Shown here: piece by piece, positions 12,101 to 22,578 of the stretch
How the letters are laid out: every line of letters begins with the position of its first letter
How positions within the stretch are numbered: position 1 is the first letter of the stretch
Assembly (NCBI RefSeq): GCF_032062135.1
Contig: NC_092866.1
Span: 21,164,535-21,228,534 of the forward strand
DNA: 64,000 nt
Reading direction: 5' to 3'
Origin: Pyxicephalus adspersus
Lineage: Eukaryota > Chordata > Amphibia > Anura > Pyxicephalidae
Program-made: the position numbers and the translations under genes
The notes under the pieces: model-generated
The model's database searches: none
What the model was told of the DNA's origin: nothing
The model's input: only the letters and a program-made list of their open reading frames with translations

Positions 12101-15100
12101 GTCTTTTGTTTAGGTGTATTAACCTTATCTGTAGGCACAGATTGCACGTAAATCTAATGCTTTCCTGCTCAGATATGCTTAAGAAGTCAACATATTGTAA
12201 TTATTTTTTCACATGGCTGTATGTTGTAACGTTTGCCCCATGAAGCCTTTAGCTAAAGATTATTAAACAAGTTTACAATTAATAAAAAAACACCTTTTTC
12301 CAGAACATATTTTTTTCGTTGGTATTGCTACAGATTTTCCTACTCCTAAACCTCAAATGAGCTTTCTTCTGTTACTTAATAAACTTCAGGATATGCCAAG
12401 GGGCACTTAAATCCCTAGAGTGTATTTATAACCAACATGCAAAGTGATAATAAAAGTGCAACGCGGGGTCCCATTGGCAGGAAGGGTTACAGGCAGCTTT
12501 AAAGTAGAACTAAATTCCTGGAATCTGTACACTCAGTGATTATATTCTCACAGCTAGTTCCTAGACAGAATACCCCTTGGAGGGGAGCCAGAACGATCAG
12601 CAAACAGAGTAGTTTGGAAGCAAGCCATCTTCCATTCCCAGCTGAATCAGATTTTACACACTGTGCTTTCAGTCATTCTACAACCTTGATACAGCACATT
12701 AGCTAAATGATCTTATATTGTCATTTCTACTGACAAAAGGACATCTTTAACAAGCAGGTAAAGAGCTAAAATGTATCTCAAATTAAGGTTTTAAATCTGA
12801 TCATTATGGATATTAATGCAAGAGTTATTTAAGGGGTCTCCGGATTTTTTTTGATCACACAGCTAAAATATGAGAAAAAAAAATAAAACAACTGAAAAGA
12901 GATCGAATGCAAAAGTTCTTGCATTTCTTGTACTCATCAGCTTTTCTTTTTACTCATTATAATCCTAAAAAAATCTGGTACGTCTGGCAATAGGGGAGCA
13001 TGTAACCCAGTCCCCTGCTGCTCACCATTGTTTAAAAGGATTCCCCACATTTATAAAAGTGGCAATTAGCTGAAAAGATTACCACTTTTTATTTATCATT
13101 TATGACCGTTTTAATTACCGCTACTTTATGATTATTGAAGGGTACTTTTTGCAGTTCACTACATTTACAAAGTGGTAATCAGACCTTATCACCACTCTAC
13201 AATGGCCCTTTAAGTTTGGCACAATGCCAGTAGTGACCTCCGTAGAAAAAAACTAATAAAGTTGAGTGGTATTTGATTAAAACATTTTATTTATTACTTT
13301 TTGTAGTGGTACATGCCGACTATATAAAATTCAAAAGGCTACATACACTCCTAAAATAATAGTCATGGCTAGCATTGATGGTCACAAGTGGTGAATTGTT
13401 ATTCTGGAGCTTCTGATTGCCATTTTTTATAGATTAAAATATATCTCTATTTTCTAGTTTAATTTTATTTTATAGTTTTAGATGACTGCTTGCCAGGGAA
13501 CACAACCTGACACACTTTTATAAAAGTAGAGATGAGGTTTCTAAAAGGGGATGGGGCATTTTTCTGTTCTCATTTTTGTTTTTCATGAATAGACACCTAG
13601 GGTTCCATTTATAAATCAGAAAATCTCCCTGGTGGGAATTAATTATCCTCAAGATCCACAAGATTCCTCTGTGATTTGCCATCACTGCCTGGCAAGAAGT
13701 AGGGGGAAATCTGGTATGGTCTGATCATTAAACTCGCTTTCCCAGTTTTAAACAATGTGAAGTAAAAAATAAAGTTTTGGCCTCTTTTAGAACATTTACC
13801 ATCTTATTTTCCTTCACTAATTGGTGAGAGAAGGTGGAAAGAACATTTACTATGGAAAAATAAATCTACTCTGGCTTTGCAGTGCATACACAAGCCAAAG
13901 GCCAAGGACATGCCAGAAGGGGTATTGGTCCCTTGTGTCATACCTGCAATAAAACAAGTTTACAGTCAGTAATCAAATGTCACTGAACTTGTGGTAATTC
14001 AGTTAAATAAAACAAATGCAGATGAAGAAAGTCAAGGAGAATGTATTATACATTGCTCTTCGTATGGAGTTTTTTTTTTCCCCAAGCAGTTTCTGGAAAA
14101 GTGCATTGAGGCCAAAGAGTAAAAATACCAAAGTATGCACCCTTCCTATGAGCTGTAACTAATTTAGGAGCATGGATTGCACGTCCTGCCATTTCTGACC
14201 CCTTTTTGCTGGAGCACACAAAATGACCTGCATCTTCTGCCTAGGCAGCTTTGCTGCCAAGGACTATGAGTGACATATTGCTCGACAACATGAAGTTGTC
14301 TATAAATACTAAATATTATTCTGTGGATTCTAATTTTATCACACTAAAGGAGTCATTGTATGCCATAGGCCTGATTTATTAAAGCTCTCCAAGACTGGAG
14401 AGGATACTCTTTCATCAGTGAAGCTGGGTGATCAAGAAAACCTGGAATGAATCCGGTCCAAGATTTAAAACATTTGCATAGCAAACATAGCAAATAACTT
14501 TTGATATCCATTCCAGGTTTGCTGGATCACCCAGCTTCACTGATAAAAGTGTATCCTCTCCAGCCTTGGAGAGCTTTATTAAATCAGCCCCAATGTCTGG
14601 ACTAGGTTTCCAATTAACAGCTTGTTCAAGTGTTTTTCAGCCATAGACTTAATCGTGCCTCCATAGACTTATTTAGGAAGTGCTTAGAAACACCTAAATA
14701 CTTGTACAGACATTTTTAAGAACTTTTTTTGTTCTTTAGGTAGACTTCAAAAAAACACCTAAAATGCCTATATGGGCAGTTAAAAATGGCTAAAAAAAAA
14801 AAAAAAAGTGTTCTTGCCTGAAAACAATCCCAGGTGCCTAACTGTGCATAGTAGCCATCCGTGTTTTGTTACCGCAGGTCTGACCATGCCACATTTATTT
14901 GTTTTTACCATATTATTATCATTGTGAAATGAAAAAAAAAATGTTGGTTTACTTTACTTTTTATGTGCAGGTAATCCCTTTTTTTTCCTGCTTCGATCAA
15001 TTGTAACTTAAGAGCTCTGTAAATTAATTTGTAAAGTAGTAGCTATAGCAGGGATCTATTGCAGGCTCACGTCAAGGGTCCCCTGTTCTGCAGCATGTCG

Positions 15101-18100
15101 CCATTCCAACAACTCTTTAGCAGTCTCTAACCATCACTTTTTTTTTGTGGTTAGCACTTTGGCCTTGTAGCAATAGAGCCATATTTACTTGTAAAACAGG
15201 ATGCCTCTTGTAGACTGACAGCAGGCTCTCTGTAGTCCCCAATGCCTTGTGATCTGGTACCCCTGCTGATTTATGTATGGATTGAAATATTCTGCATTTT
15301 TGGTCTCCGTTGTTTTGTAAATTCTTTCAGCTTAGTCTGCAACCCCAATATTCATGTGCATGCACAATCTTTCTAACTAGCACTCTTTGAACTGTAACCT
15401 TCATATTCCAGCATGCCACTTGTTCTGCATCATGAATTCCTCACTCTCTATGACGTCATTTATAGCGCACCATTGCTCCGTTCTGGCAACATTTCAAGTA
15501 GGGCAACAAACTCTGCAGTAGCTATAAAACACATATTATATTCTGAAGGTTCATTAGACATGCTGAATATCAGACTTGGAGGACATTGACCTGCAATTGA
15601 AAAGAACAATAAATTCAGATACTGCCATATTCCAGTTTGGTGGAAAGAACATTGGACTCAATGATGTTGCCATGCTTTGAGTTAGAGTCTCAAAACAGTA
15701 GACAAGCTATATCACCCGATATCCATCTACTTTCTATATAGGTGGCACATATTTATGGTTTCTATTAAAATTAAAGCTTTATTGTTTGTCTGTTAATTGC
15801 TTTACAACAACTGTGATTCAAATCCCCCAGCTGCAAAAATAAACGCTTGGTGGGCAAAAATTTACTGCAGTGCTCTGAAAGCAGAACATGAAAAAAAGTA
15901 AATATGTAGCTATTTAATGCATATTATGTCTTATTACACTCATACACAAGTGCCCACAAAGTATGACCAGTATAAATTGCAAATTTCTACTTCCTCCTGC
16001 CCTCCTTGTACCCACGTTGAAAAACTTTCCTTTAGGAATCAGGTTAACAGGTGGATTTTTTTTGAATCAAGAAAAAAATCCCATTGACTTTAAAGAAGTG
16101 CCAGTTTGGAGGCCTACTTTGAATTATGCTAATTTATTGGGTTGAAGAATGTCCTGTTGAGGTGTATTTAAATCGCAGTCACTGAGAATAAATGCAACCT
16201 TTTCTTGTTATTCTCTGCATTTTTTGTTTGGCAACTGCATGTAACCCATTGGGCCTGATTTAATAAAGCTCTCCAAGTCTGGAGAGAATACACTTATCAG
16301 TGAAGCTGGGTAATCCAAAAAACCTGGAGTGGATACTGTCCAGGATTAAAAACATTTGCTAACAAATAGCAAATGACTTTTAGAAATCCATTCCAGGTTT
16401 GCTGGATCACCCAGGTTCACTGATGAAAGTGTATCCTCTCCAGTCTTGGAGAGCTTAAATAAATCAGGCCCATTGGGCAACATTATTAGGATCAGAAGTG
16501 CAGAGAGTTTGTTATTTCAAGTAAAACTCTTGCCCGCCAACTGCTGGACAAGCGGCAACACATTTGGAAGTAGCCAAGTTTACACGTAGTAGTGAAGCGG
16601 TTACAGTTCCCCTTCCCAATCGTTCGTGTGCTGATCGCATTCACACAAATGCACCTAAAAAAGACCAGATTCCCTCTCATAGCACACTTAATGTCTAATT
16701 TAATGAAACACAGAAAGGGTCAGTGCAGGCATCATGCATAATGTTCTAGAGGTTCGATATAACAGCCAAACCTCTTGCTCTTAATAGATTTCCAGTGGGG
16801 CATATAAAAGTTTTTGGCCAGCTAAGCAGGAATATACAAACCCCACTCTCCTGAACCTTCCGTTTTTATGGCATGGTTTATTTCTATTTTCCTTTTCAGC
16901 ATGTTTTACAAAAAAAGGCCTCAAATCTCTTGAGAGATAACAGTTATGTAAGAGTTATTGAGCTGATGTTGGATCATTGCCCCTTTCTATTCAAAGCCAG
17001 GCAACTTAAGACTTCATCTGTAGTGGTGGCTAAACTTAGCTCACCAGGGTCTCATAAAGCTACAGAAACCTTGGATGAAAAGCATAAATAATGAAAGTGT
17101 TAAGTCATGTCCGAATTTATTTTTACATAGACATCGTAAGAAATATTAGCCAAAGTTTCTGGGATCAGTATGTGAAGAAGAACTTCTAGAAGAACACATT
17201 TTATCAGGGCCATACAACAAATTCCTTTGAATTTGAGAGACCATCTAAGGTCAGGTTCAAAGCATTTAACATATGTACAGAATATATGTTTGCAACATGA
17301 CATATGAATTCAGACAGCGTATATTGTGTCTAGTTTATCATGTCATAGTACTAAAGAAAGAATTTGGCTTCACTGATTGATATTTACATAAATATTCTCT
17401 TTGGAAGTAGCAAAAGCCAATGAAACCCTTCCTCCTATAGCTGCTTCCTCTGAATATTTTAAATTGTTGGCAGTGTTGGGGAGTCATACCTTATGGCATG
17501 TTGTATGTTTGACTGACAAAACAAGTTAATACAAGTATACCTCTAATATAAGGGAAGCATAGGGCCGCCGTTGATAACTTCTCCTTTGAAAATGTTACCT
17601 GGCTATCATACTGATGCCTTGGGTTTAAAAACCTAAGGCTAGGACAGGGGTTCCTGTCTTTTCTCCCAGCAATAAACAGCTGGGGGAGTGATGGGATAGG
17701 AAGTATTTGATTCTGCAGCAGCAGTATACCCCCCCTCCCAACTGTCCTGAAATCCCCAAAACTTGTCACTTGTTGCCCTTATTAAGCCCCCATTGTTACC
17801 CGTGCCAGCCACTAGGCACCAATTGGGGTATTTTTCTTTTGTATACTTATCTTCCCATTGTCAACTGAGTGGCATTCTTTTTGTCCTATTTACTAATAAC
17901 TCCAGCCACTTTTCCCCCTTTCCACCAACAATAGGCAGCAATAGGTACCACAAGCATATTGTTTTCTTTTACAGGGAACACAAACTCCAAGGTATAAAAC
18001 ACTACCACTGACTACAGATCCCCCCTCCACAACCAATACTGAGGCACTGCTTTCCTCCCATTGACCATCAGTGTAAGGGGTCCATGATAAATACTTTTAT

Positions 18101-18449
18101 TACTGCACTTTATTGTACATTGCATTGTCCTTCTTTTGCATTTCATAGCATCCACTAAAGTTTTTTTTTTTAACAGACGTTTCTTGCTGTGTTCTCAAGT
18201 TCCAAATTTAGGAGGTATGCAATGACTGGCTAAACGAGAAGTTGATGCTTTTTCCTGAAAAACATTAGTTTTTAGCCCATTTCATTTAAAGGCTAAAAGA
18301 TCTGATGAAATACATCACATTTCTATCTGAACATATGAGGGCAAGTTCAGAACTCTTAGGAAGGAACTTCAGAAGAAATGCAGTTCAATCCTTCCATGTT
18401 CTCTTCTCTTCAATCAGCAGCTGTATGGCTATTATATTTCCATTTATAT

Positions 18450-18499
<50 letters not shown>

Positions 18500-19301
18500 T
18501 ATACATAGACATATACATACACACACACAAGTTTGAAAACCCCATGCAATAATTGACTTTTAAAGCATATTTTACCAGGAAAAAGTTAAATGAGTCAACA
18601 GATGAAAGTCTTATACTGAATGAAAAGTAGCCTTTTTTATCTTCTATCTAAATAAAATATCAATAGATGTAATGGGTGATTGTGGAAAAATTCAGCACAC
18701 TGTTGACCCCATCAGCTTGTTCTTAATAGGAAAAATTACTTCTCGTGGACATTTGGAACGTCCCGCCACTGTTTGCCATTTCTGACGACTTTCACAAAGT
18801 TATTTCATTCTCACCCAGATATGCCAGGATCACACATTGAACTGGGCATGCACAACTCCATGCACCTTCAATAGAACATTGCGAATAGAAAGGCAAATTT
18901 ATTTTATTGCAGAAGGGACACAGCCGGTCGTTTCTGCAAAAAAAAGTGTTGCCTCTTGAAAGGTTTTCTTTTAAAGTACACTTCCACCCTATACCTACTA
19001 TATTACAAACTTTATAAATATAAACACATTTGTCAGCCTAATGTGATATCACCCAGGAAAGCCTACTGTCCATTGCACTCTTCCATTGCACGTAATTTGT
19101 AATTGTTCTCTGTGCTTGCATTGGATTTTCTGTAACAAACCAGAATATACTGGTAGGATATTTGGTTTCCTTCCAAACTGGAGCTATTTTGTTTCAGTAC
19201 AGGGACTGATATAAATGTGAATGTACTCTGTAAAGCTCTGCGTAACAGGATGACATAATGAAAACATGTAATAGTACAAGGATAGGACTTAGAAGAATGA
19301 G

Positions 19302-19350
<49 letters not shown>

Positions 19351-22300
19351 AGGACACTATGTTTCACACATGGAGCCACTAAGCATTAGATAATTTGATG
19401 TTATTAATGTCAGAGTTTGGATATATATTATGTTTCATGATCAGTTTTTTTAGCGTACAGAAAAAGTACAAGTTTAGGAAACCGCTTACAATATATTATC
19501 CACCTAAAATCACATTTTACTAAACCTTCTCGGAAAACAATATTTTAGTCTGTACCTAATTGCTATAACTTTAAGGGAATCTTTTAAATAATCCAATATC
19601 TGTACCAAATGACATTGTAATAGGGATTACATGGGGGGTCTGCCCTAACTGGAAAAATGTGATCCTAACCACATGACTTACTTGGTCAACTCTTGTCACA
19701 TGAAAAGGCTTGACCAAATATATCCCGCAGTCATAGAATCAAAAGTTCAGTAGGCAACATGGGGATTTAAATTAGAACTTTAGCTTGCAGATGTTATATA
19801 TAAGTGCATCTGCACTTTTTTTTAGTCCCTCTGCAAAGTTCCATAAATACTTGTTGATCCTGCCACTAGAGACCATCTACAGCTTCCTGTGATGGCATGG
19901 CAGGAATGCTTCTCTGCTCCGGAACACACCCAGCCCTACCCACTGATTTCTGGATTACCAGCATTGCCTGTGTTGCAGACCCCCAAACCCACTATGAGCT
20001 GCAGTACCTGGGAAGGGGGGGGATGAACTATGAAGGAGGAAAGGGAATTTTTTGGTTTGTCTGGTTCACATCATAGCTCTGGAAATCAACTGACAGGACA
20101 GGTTTTGCTTTGATTATAATATAAGAATCTGTTAATGTTCCTTATACAGCAAGATTGTAATACAACTGCCCAAATGGCAGAAGACAAGGGTAGGGTAATA
20201 TTGGTTTCAGCCAATAGCACCAACGAGGTCAGGCTTGTTCCACCAGCCAAAAAGTTGATGTTGCATGCAAGTTTTATTATCATATATTTGTATTACCTTT
20301 ATTTTCTCATAACATCAGTAGAATCATCTTCATGTTATTATTCTCCTATTCTCTTTGGATATCACCATTATACACAATATCTACACCATTTTTAACAGTT
20401 TTCCCCTTCTTTATACCAGAATATGTGAAACTGCTCAGCAGAAAAGCATACTTTTAAATCTCCATCCGGATATAACTATTAACTTCTTACATCAATGAGT
20501 ATTGTATTAGCTGTTACAGGGTGGTCAAGTTGTGTAGAGATATAGTTAAAAACTTTGGCAAGGTTCTCAAACCATACAGTGGCTTATCACCTATTTAATG
20601 TACAGCGCTGCGTAATATGTTGGCGCTATATAAATCCTGTTTATTAATAATAATTATAATAATCAAATAAAAAGAATTATGATCAGACATGGACTTCCCA
20701 CCTGTCCAATGACTTTTCCCTGGAATTGACTGCCAGTAGTATTTGCAGGTCGCAGTCAGATTCACCAATAACTGGCCAGACCTGAGAACTTTTGCCTTGC
20801 ATCTGTGGGCACCTTTATCCAAAAGTCCGAATATTGGTGTCCATGACACCTGATAAGAAGTCCTTCCACTTGTTTTATTAAAGTAAAAAAAAGTGTTGGA
20901 GTTTTCTGGCTGTATGTAGTAATTTATACATTATAGTTGCATGTTAAACATAGCAGATGTAGTTAGCAATGGTCAAGTGATTGCCCAGCCAACTCTCATA
21001 TTCCTCTATCGCTAACTGTACTTTTACCCAACTCATCCCACTCCTGGACAGCCACATTCATTCTATAATTGACAATCTATGTTGTAGTCTAACTGTACAA
21101 TCCCCCTTTAGAGCTAATAACCATTATGCTGTACAAGGACCTGCCTGGCACTTCAACCCATATGGCCGACTTAACGCTATGTTGATTTATTGCTTCTTAA
21201 TTGATCTAGATAAAGCCACATACCAATACTGTGTTAATAGTCATTGTGAGCATTATCTCATGACAACCACATATCATTGTGATCACTCCAAATTGCTGAA
21301 AGCTGAATTGGTAGCCATGGGTTATAACACTATTCGAACATAAATTTTCGAAACAGAATATGGGAATAGAAAAGTTTCCACCATTCATTATATGGTCCTA
21401 TACATACAGAAGGCAATGAATAAGTAATTTATATTCGCACATGGTATGTATTGCATTTCAATGGTGAGCAATGTATACAAAGACAACACACGTGGAGCAA
21501 TCATTCTCCTCAATAATATTTCTCTAGAATTGACAAAAATTGGATTCTAATTGGTTGCCAGGAGTTTCTACACCTCACTACTTCTCATACTATGCTAATG
21601 AAAGAAGAATCAGCTTAGGGCGAGTATACACAGACTTTGGAAATCATTTCATTTGGGATCCGTTCACGCTGTGCCTTTATTCTTTAATCGCAAATAAATG
21701 CATTTCAAACGCCTGTCTACACCAATCCTAAAAATGCACATTGTATAGGCATCGCCTTGACTCCCATTTAGCCGTCTACCAGGCGTAACACCAGAATTCC
21801 AAACACTTGGCCGTCACACCCCCTGCACAACTTACTTTTGATTGGTGGAGACATATATACAAAGCCATGTGCAAGGTGATTTCATAGCATAAATCTAAAG
21901 TCAGCAGAATGGAAATCAAATGCATTCATCATCTATAAAACTACTGATTCAACATTCTGAATGTAACACATACACACTGGATTTTCTATAAACTACAGCA
22001 ACATGCCACTTGTGTAATGACAAGTTTATAGTACTACAAGCACAATGGGTTGTATGGATGCTGACACCTGTGCAAAAATCCTAAATATGGATGAAATAAG
22101 CCATTTAAAAATCCTAAATCTTTCAGCATATTAAGTGGTCAGGTTATTTAGATCACTTACCTGTGATCAGCACAGCTTTCCCTGCCACTGGCAGAAGTTT
22201 CCTGGGGGAAGTAATGCTCAGGACATAGAAGCATGCTGAACTGAGCAGAACCATTCCAAGAAGGATAGGGAGGTACAGGTGGCAGAACCACTCAAACAGC

Positions 22301-22437
22301 ACCAGCAAGAAGAAGTAGACCAGCAGAGCAGGGGTCAGGACCATGTCAGAATGGGAAAATTTAAAATAAACCAGGAGGGAGAAGAAGAGCCACACAGAGC
22401 CATAAGCCCAGATGGAAGGAGATGTAGACAGCTCCAT
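492..22437 (-). CDS. hsd11b2: Corticosteroid 11-beta-dehydrogenase isozyme 2 (11-beta-HSD2), 3'-incomplete, exons 1-4
   Basis: Known role of the family: an ER-membrane short-chain dehydrogenase that uses NAD+ to oxidise cortisol or corticosterone to inactive 11-keto steroids, protecting mineralocorticoid receptors. Four exons (22437-22161, 4581-4369, 3411-3226, 629-492) join in one frame to 271 codons plus one base. Residues about 12-25 and 36-75 are hydrophobic, as expected of the N-terminal anchor. The cofactor motif TGCDSGFG is at 92-99, NNAG at 170-173, and the catalytic residues are Ser223, Tyr236 and Lys240 (YGSSK). The Ser-Tyr spacing of 13 matches the human enzyme as I remember it. 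[21 protein letters not shown] and LPWGVKVS-like blocks fit HSD11B2 better than HSD17B2, the next best candidate. The human protein is about 405 residues, so roughly the last third is missing. No stop or frameshift is seen in the four exons. Intron 1 is unusually long. Confidence 0.95.
699..806. repeat. Compound microsatellite (TATG)n/(CA)n
   Basis: About ten TATG units are followed by TA and ACAT/CA runs. It lies within hsd11b2 intron 3, about 70 bp from exon 4. Confidence 0.95.
1565..1686. other. Assembly gap
   Basis: 122 N bases inside hsd11b2 intron 3. Confidence 1.
2045..2100 (+). repeat. Dispersed repeat fragment with GAGGAAGCC...GAAACGCGTCAGG motif
   Basis: The phrase CCTGAGGAAGCC followed by GGTGAAACGCGTCAGG recurs in amphibian and fish genomes in my experience. 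A decayed relative (GGAAGAAGC...GAAACATGTTGAG) is at 28097-28143. The parent element is not identified. Confidence 0.45.
3226..3411 (-). CDS. hsd11b2: hsd11b2 exon 3
   Basis: 186 bp, residues 165-225. It encodes LWALVNNAG, the CMEVNFFG helix that lines the subunit interface in SDRs, and [11 protein letters not shown], which contains the catalytic Ser223. The acceptor has a long T-run and ends CCTGTTTAG. The donor is CAGCTG|GTAAGTA. The introns on both sides are phase 1. Confidence 0.95.
3412..4368 (-). other. hsd11b2 intron 2
   Basis: 957 bp with canonical borders. About half is a Tigger-like DNA element at 3710-4163. The remainder shows nothing recognisable. Confidence 0.9.
3710..4163. mobile_element. 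Non-autonomous Tigger/mariner-like DNA element
   Basis: Starts TA|CAGGTAGTCCCCG and ends in a decayed inverse (GTAACCCGAGCCCGACCT). The interior (GACTTGCAGAA, GAGGACTTTATACAG, GTTGAGACAAACATC) matches the element at 56692-57146 along most of its length. No transposase frame is present. The superfamily call rests on the TA target and the end sequence, so it is tentative. Confidence 0.75.
4369..4581 (-). CDS. hsd11b2: hsd11b2 exon 2
   Basis: 213 bp in frame, residues 94-163, starting CDSGFGK. It carries the rest of the glycine-rich cofactor motif, the ATVLDL strand and the QMDLTKP block typical of the HSD11B2 branch. The acceptor ends TTACACTTAG and the donor is AAATG|GTATGTG. Both flanking introns are phase 1. 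The length is a multiple of three. Confidence 0.95.
5145..5472 (+). mobile_element. tRNA-derived SINE, full length, with 8-bp target duplication
   Basis: The head CAGCATGGTGGCTCAGAGG carries an A-box-like sequence and GGTTCCAGGTTTGCATC a degenerate B box. The middle has the GTCTGCGTGGGTTTCCTCC core shared by vertebrate V-type SINEs. The tail has GCTGCGTAATATGATGGCG then CTATATAAAT. It is flanked by AATAGAAG at 5137-5144 and 5473-5480, a perfect target duplication. It is inserted in hsd11b2 intron 1, opposite to the gene. Confidence 0.9.
6102..6159. repeat. (AT)n microsatellite
   Basis: About 29 uninterrupted AT units. Short open frames across it are artefacts. Confidence 0.98.
7235..7470 (+). 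repeat. Dispersed frog-type repeat (CATCAAGTTCAACC family)
   Basis: Contains TACATAGTTACATACAT, then GTCCATCAAGTTCAACCACC, AATCCTTCCTGATTCCC and CCCTGGATCAACTATC. I recognise this phrase order from many amphibian intergenic sequences. Exact boundaries and class are not visible. Confidence 0.55.
9494..9825. other. Assembly gap
   Basis: 332 N bases. The gap abuts a SINE head and a tandem array, so mis-assembly of repeats is the likely cause. Confidence 1.
9826..9914 (-). mobile_element. tRNA-derived SINE head, truncated by gap
   Basis: On the minus strand it reads GGCCGCACGGTTGGCTCAGTG then GGTTCGGATCTCGGCCAGGA and ACACTATATGCA. This is the same head as the SINE at 5145-5472, with a better preserved B box. 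The body lies in the gap at 9494-9825. Confidence 0.85.
9915..10340. repeat. 44-bp tandem array with hAT-like leading sequence
   Basis: Units beginning ACTCCCCCAA start at 10007, 10051, 10095, 10139, 10183, 10227, 10271 and (partial) 10315, an exact 44-bp spacing. Degenerate units precede them from about 9928. The lead-in ATTTGGTTCCCATACCCCCA is shared with the right end of the hAT-like element at 56310-56345, so the array may have grown from transposon end sequence. Since 44 is not a multiple of three and the unit lacks minus-strand stops, long false open frames cross it. Confidence 0.95.
11467..11719. mobile_element. MITE of the TAAGCTGNGTACACAC type
   Basis: The left end TTAAGCTGGGTACACAC and right end GTGCACGCAGCTTTA are inverted copies. 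The interior has nested inverted segments (CAATAATTATGG near the left, CAATAATTATTGG near the right). No coding frame. It resembles the elements at 29668-29934 and 32177-32515. The superfamily is uncertain; PIF/Harbinger is possible from the TTA/TAA ends. Confidence 0.7.
14369..14592. mobile_element. Foldback MITE, complete
   Basis: The left arm (GGCCTGATTTATTAAAGCTC ... GTGAAGCTGGGTGATC) is the inverse of the right arm (GGATCACCCAGCTTCACTG ... GAGCTTTATTAAATCAGCCC). The element is therefore almost wholly palindromic with a short centre. No coding content. Confidence 0.9.
16252..16473. mobile_element. Foldback MITE, complete
   Basis: Same family as 14369-14592. The arms GGGCCTGATTTAATAAAGCT and its inverse enclose about 180 bp of partly paired sequence. 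Both edges carry CATTGGG/CCCATTGGG-like flanks. Confidence 0.9.
18452..18530. repeat. (TA)n(CA)n compound microsatellite
   Basis: An uninterrupted TA run is followed by CACACACA and TATACATA variants. Confidence 0.95.
19304..19339. repeat. (AT)n microsatellite
   Basis: Perfect AT run inside hsd11b2 intron 1. Confidence 0.95.
20590..20665 (+). mobile_element. SINE tail fragment
   Basis: CCTATTTAATGTACAGCGCT then GTAATATGTTGGCGCTATAT and AAATCCTG, ending in a TTA/TAA-rich run. Only the 3' end of the family is present. Confidence 0.85.
22161..22437 (-). CDS. hsd11b2: hsd11b2 exon 1 coding part
   Basis: 277 bp: 92 codons plus the first base of Gly93. It encodes a hydrophobic N-terminus and ends with LITG at the start of the Rossmann fold. 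The donor is ACAG|GTAAGTG, a strong consensus. The start was chosen at the Met beginning [10 protein letters not shown] for three reasons: it aligns with the start of the mammalian enzyme, its context (G at -3, G at +4) is good, and it lies downstream of the TATA box. The frame stays open upstream to an ATG at 22551 with poor context (T at -3, T at +4). That ATG lies at or before the expected transcription start. Confidence 0.93.
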
Positions 22438-22545
22438 TGCAGCCAGGCAAGCAATGGGCACTGAGCAGAGATGGGCAGAGCAAGGAGTTAAAGAGAACAG
22501 GAGTTGTGCACAAAGTCCAAGTGAGAGTGCTGCACACACATTGAC
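22438..22545 (-). other. hsd11b2: Predicted hsd11b2 5' untranslated region
   Basis: If transcription starts about 30 bp downstream of the TATA box, the leader is about 107 nt. It is open in the coding frame, but its only in-frame upstream ATG (22551) falls outside it. The exact start is not determinable from sequence. Confidence 0.5.
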
Positions 22546-22566
22546 ACACATACAACACTAGCAGGC

Positions 22567-22574
22567 TATTTATA
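22567..22574 (-). promoter_or_regulatory. hsd11b2: TATA box for hsd11b2
   Basis: TATAAATA on the minus strand, 130 bp upstream of the ATG at 22437. This puts the start of transcription near 22544. The overlapping plus strand reads TATAAAAG (22571-22578), also a near-perfect TATA box facing the other way. As I recall, the mammalian HSD11B2 promoter is GC-rich and lacks a TATA box, so this would differ. Confidence 0.6.
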
Positions 22575-22578
22575 AAAG

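Larger units (their letters stand above)
4582..22160 (-). other. hsd11b2 intron 1, about 17.6 kb
   Basis: It spans from the exon 1 donor to the exon 2 acceptor. Recognisable content: a full SINE (5145-5472), (AT)n runs, a dispersed repeat (7235-7470), a SINE head and 44-bp array around a gap (9494-10337), a MITE (11467-11719), two foldback MITEs (14369-14592, 16252-16473) and a SINE tail (20590-20665). I see no host coding exon in the remaining stretches (about 5.5-7.2, 7.5-9.4, 10.4-11.4, 11.7-14.3, 14.6-16.2, 16.5-20.5 and 20.7-22.1 kb). The longest frames there look like chance. Confidence 0.85.

Noticed and set aside
20981..21343. 120-codon plus-strand frame
   Set aside because: No recognisable motif, lies inside hsd11b2 intron 1 and has no splice context. 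Length is within chance for this window.
492..22437. HSD17B2 as the identity of the SDR gene
   Set aside because: HSD17B2 shares the DELGF, QMD-TKP and NNAG regions. The [27 protein letters not shown] and MDTF blocks and the N-terminal anchor pattern fit HSD11B2 clearly better.
22438..22551. Upstream ATG at 22551 as the hsd11b2 start
   Set aside because: Poor initiation context, position at or before the predicted transcription start, and no counterpart in the mammalian protein. Kept only as a finding.
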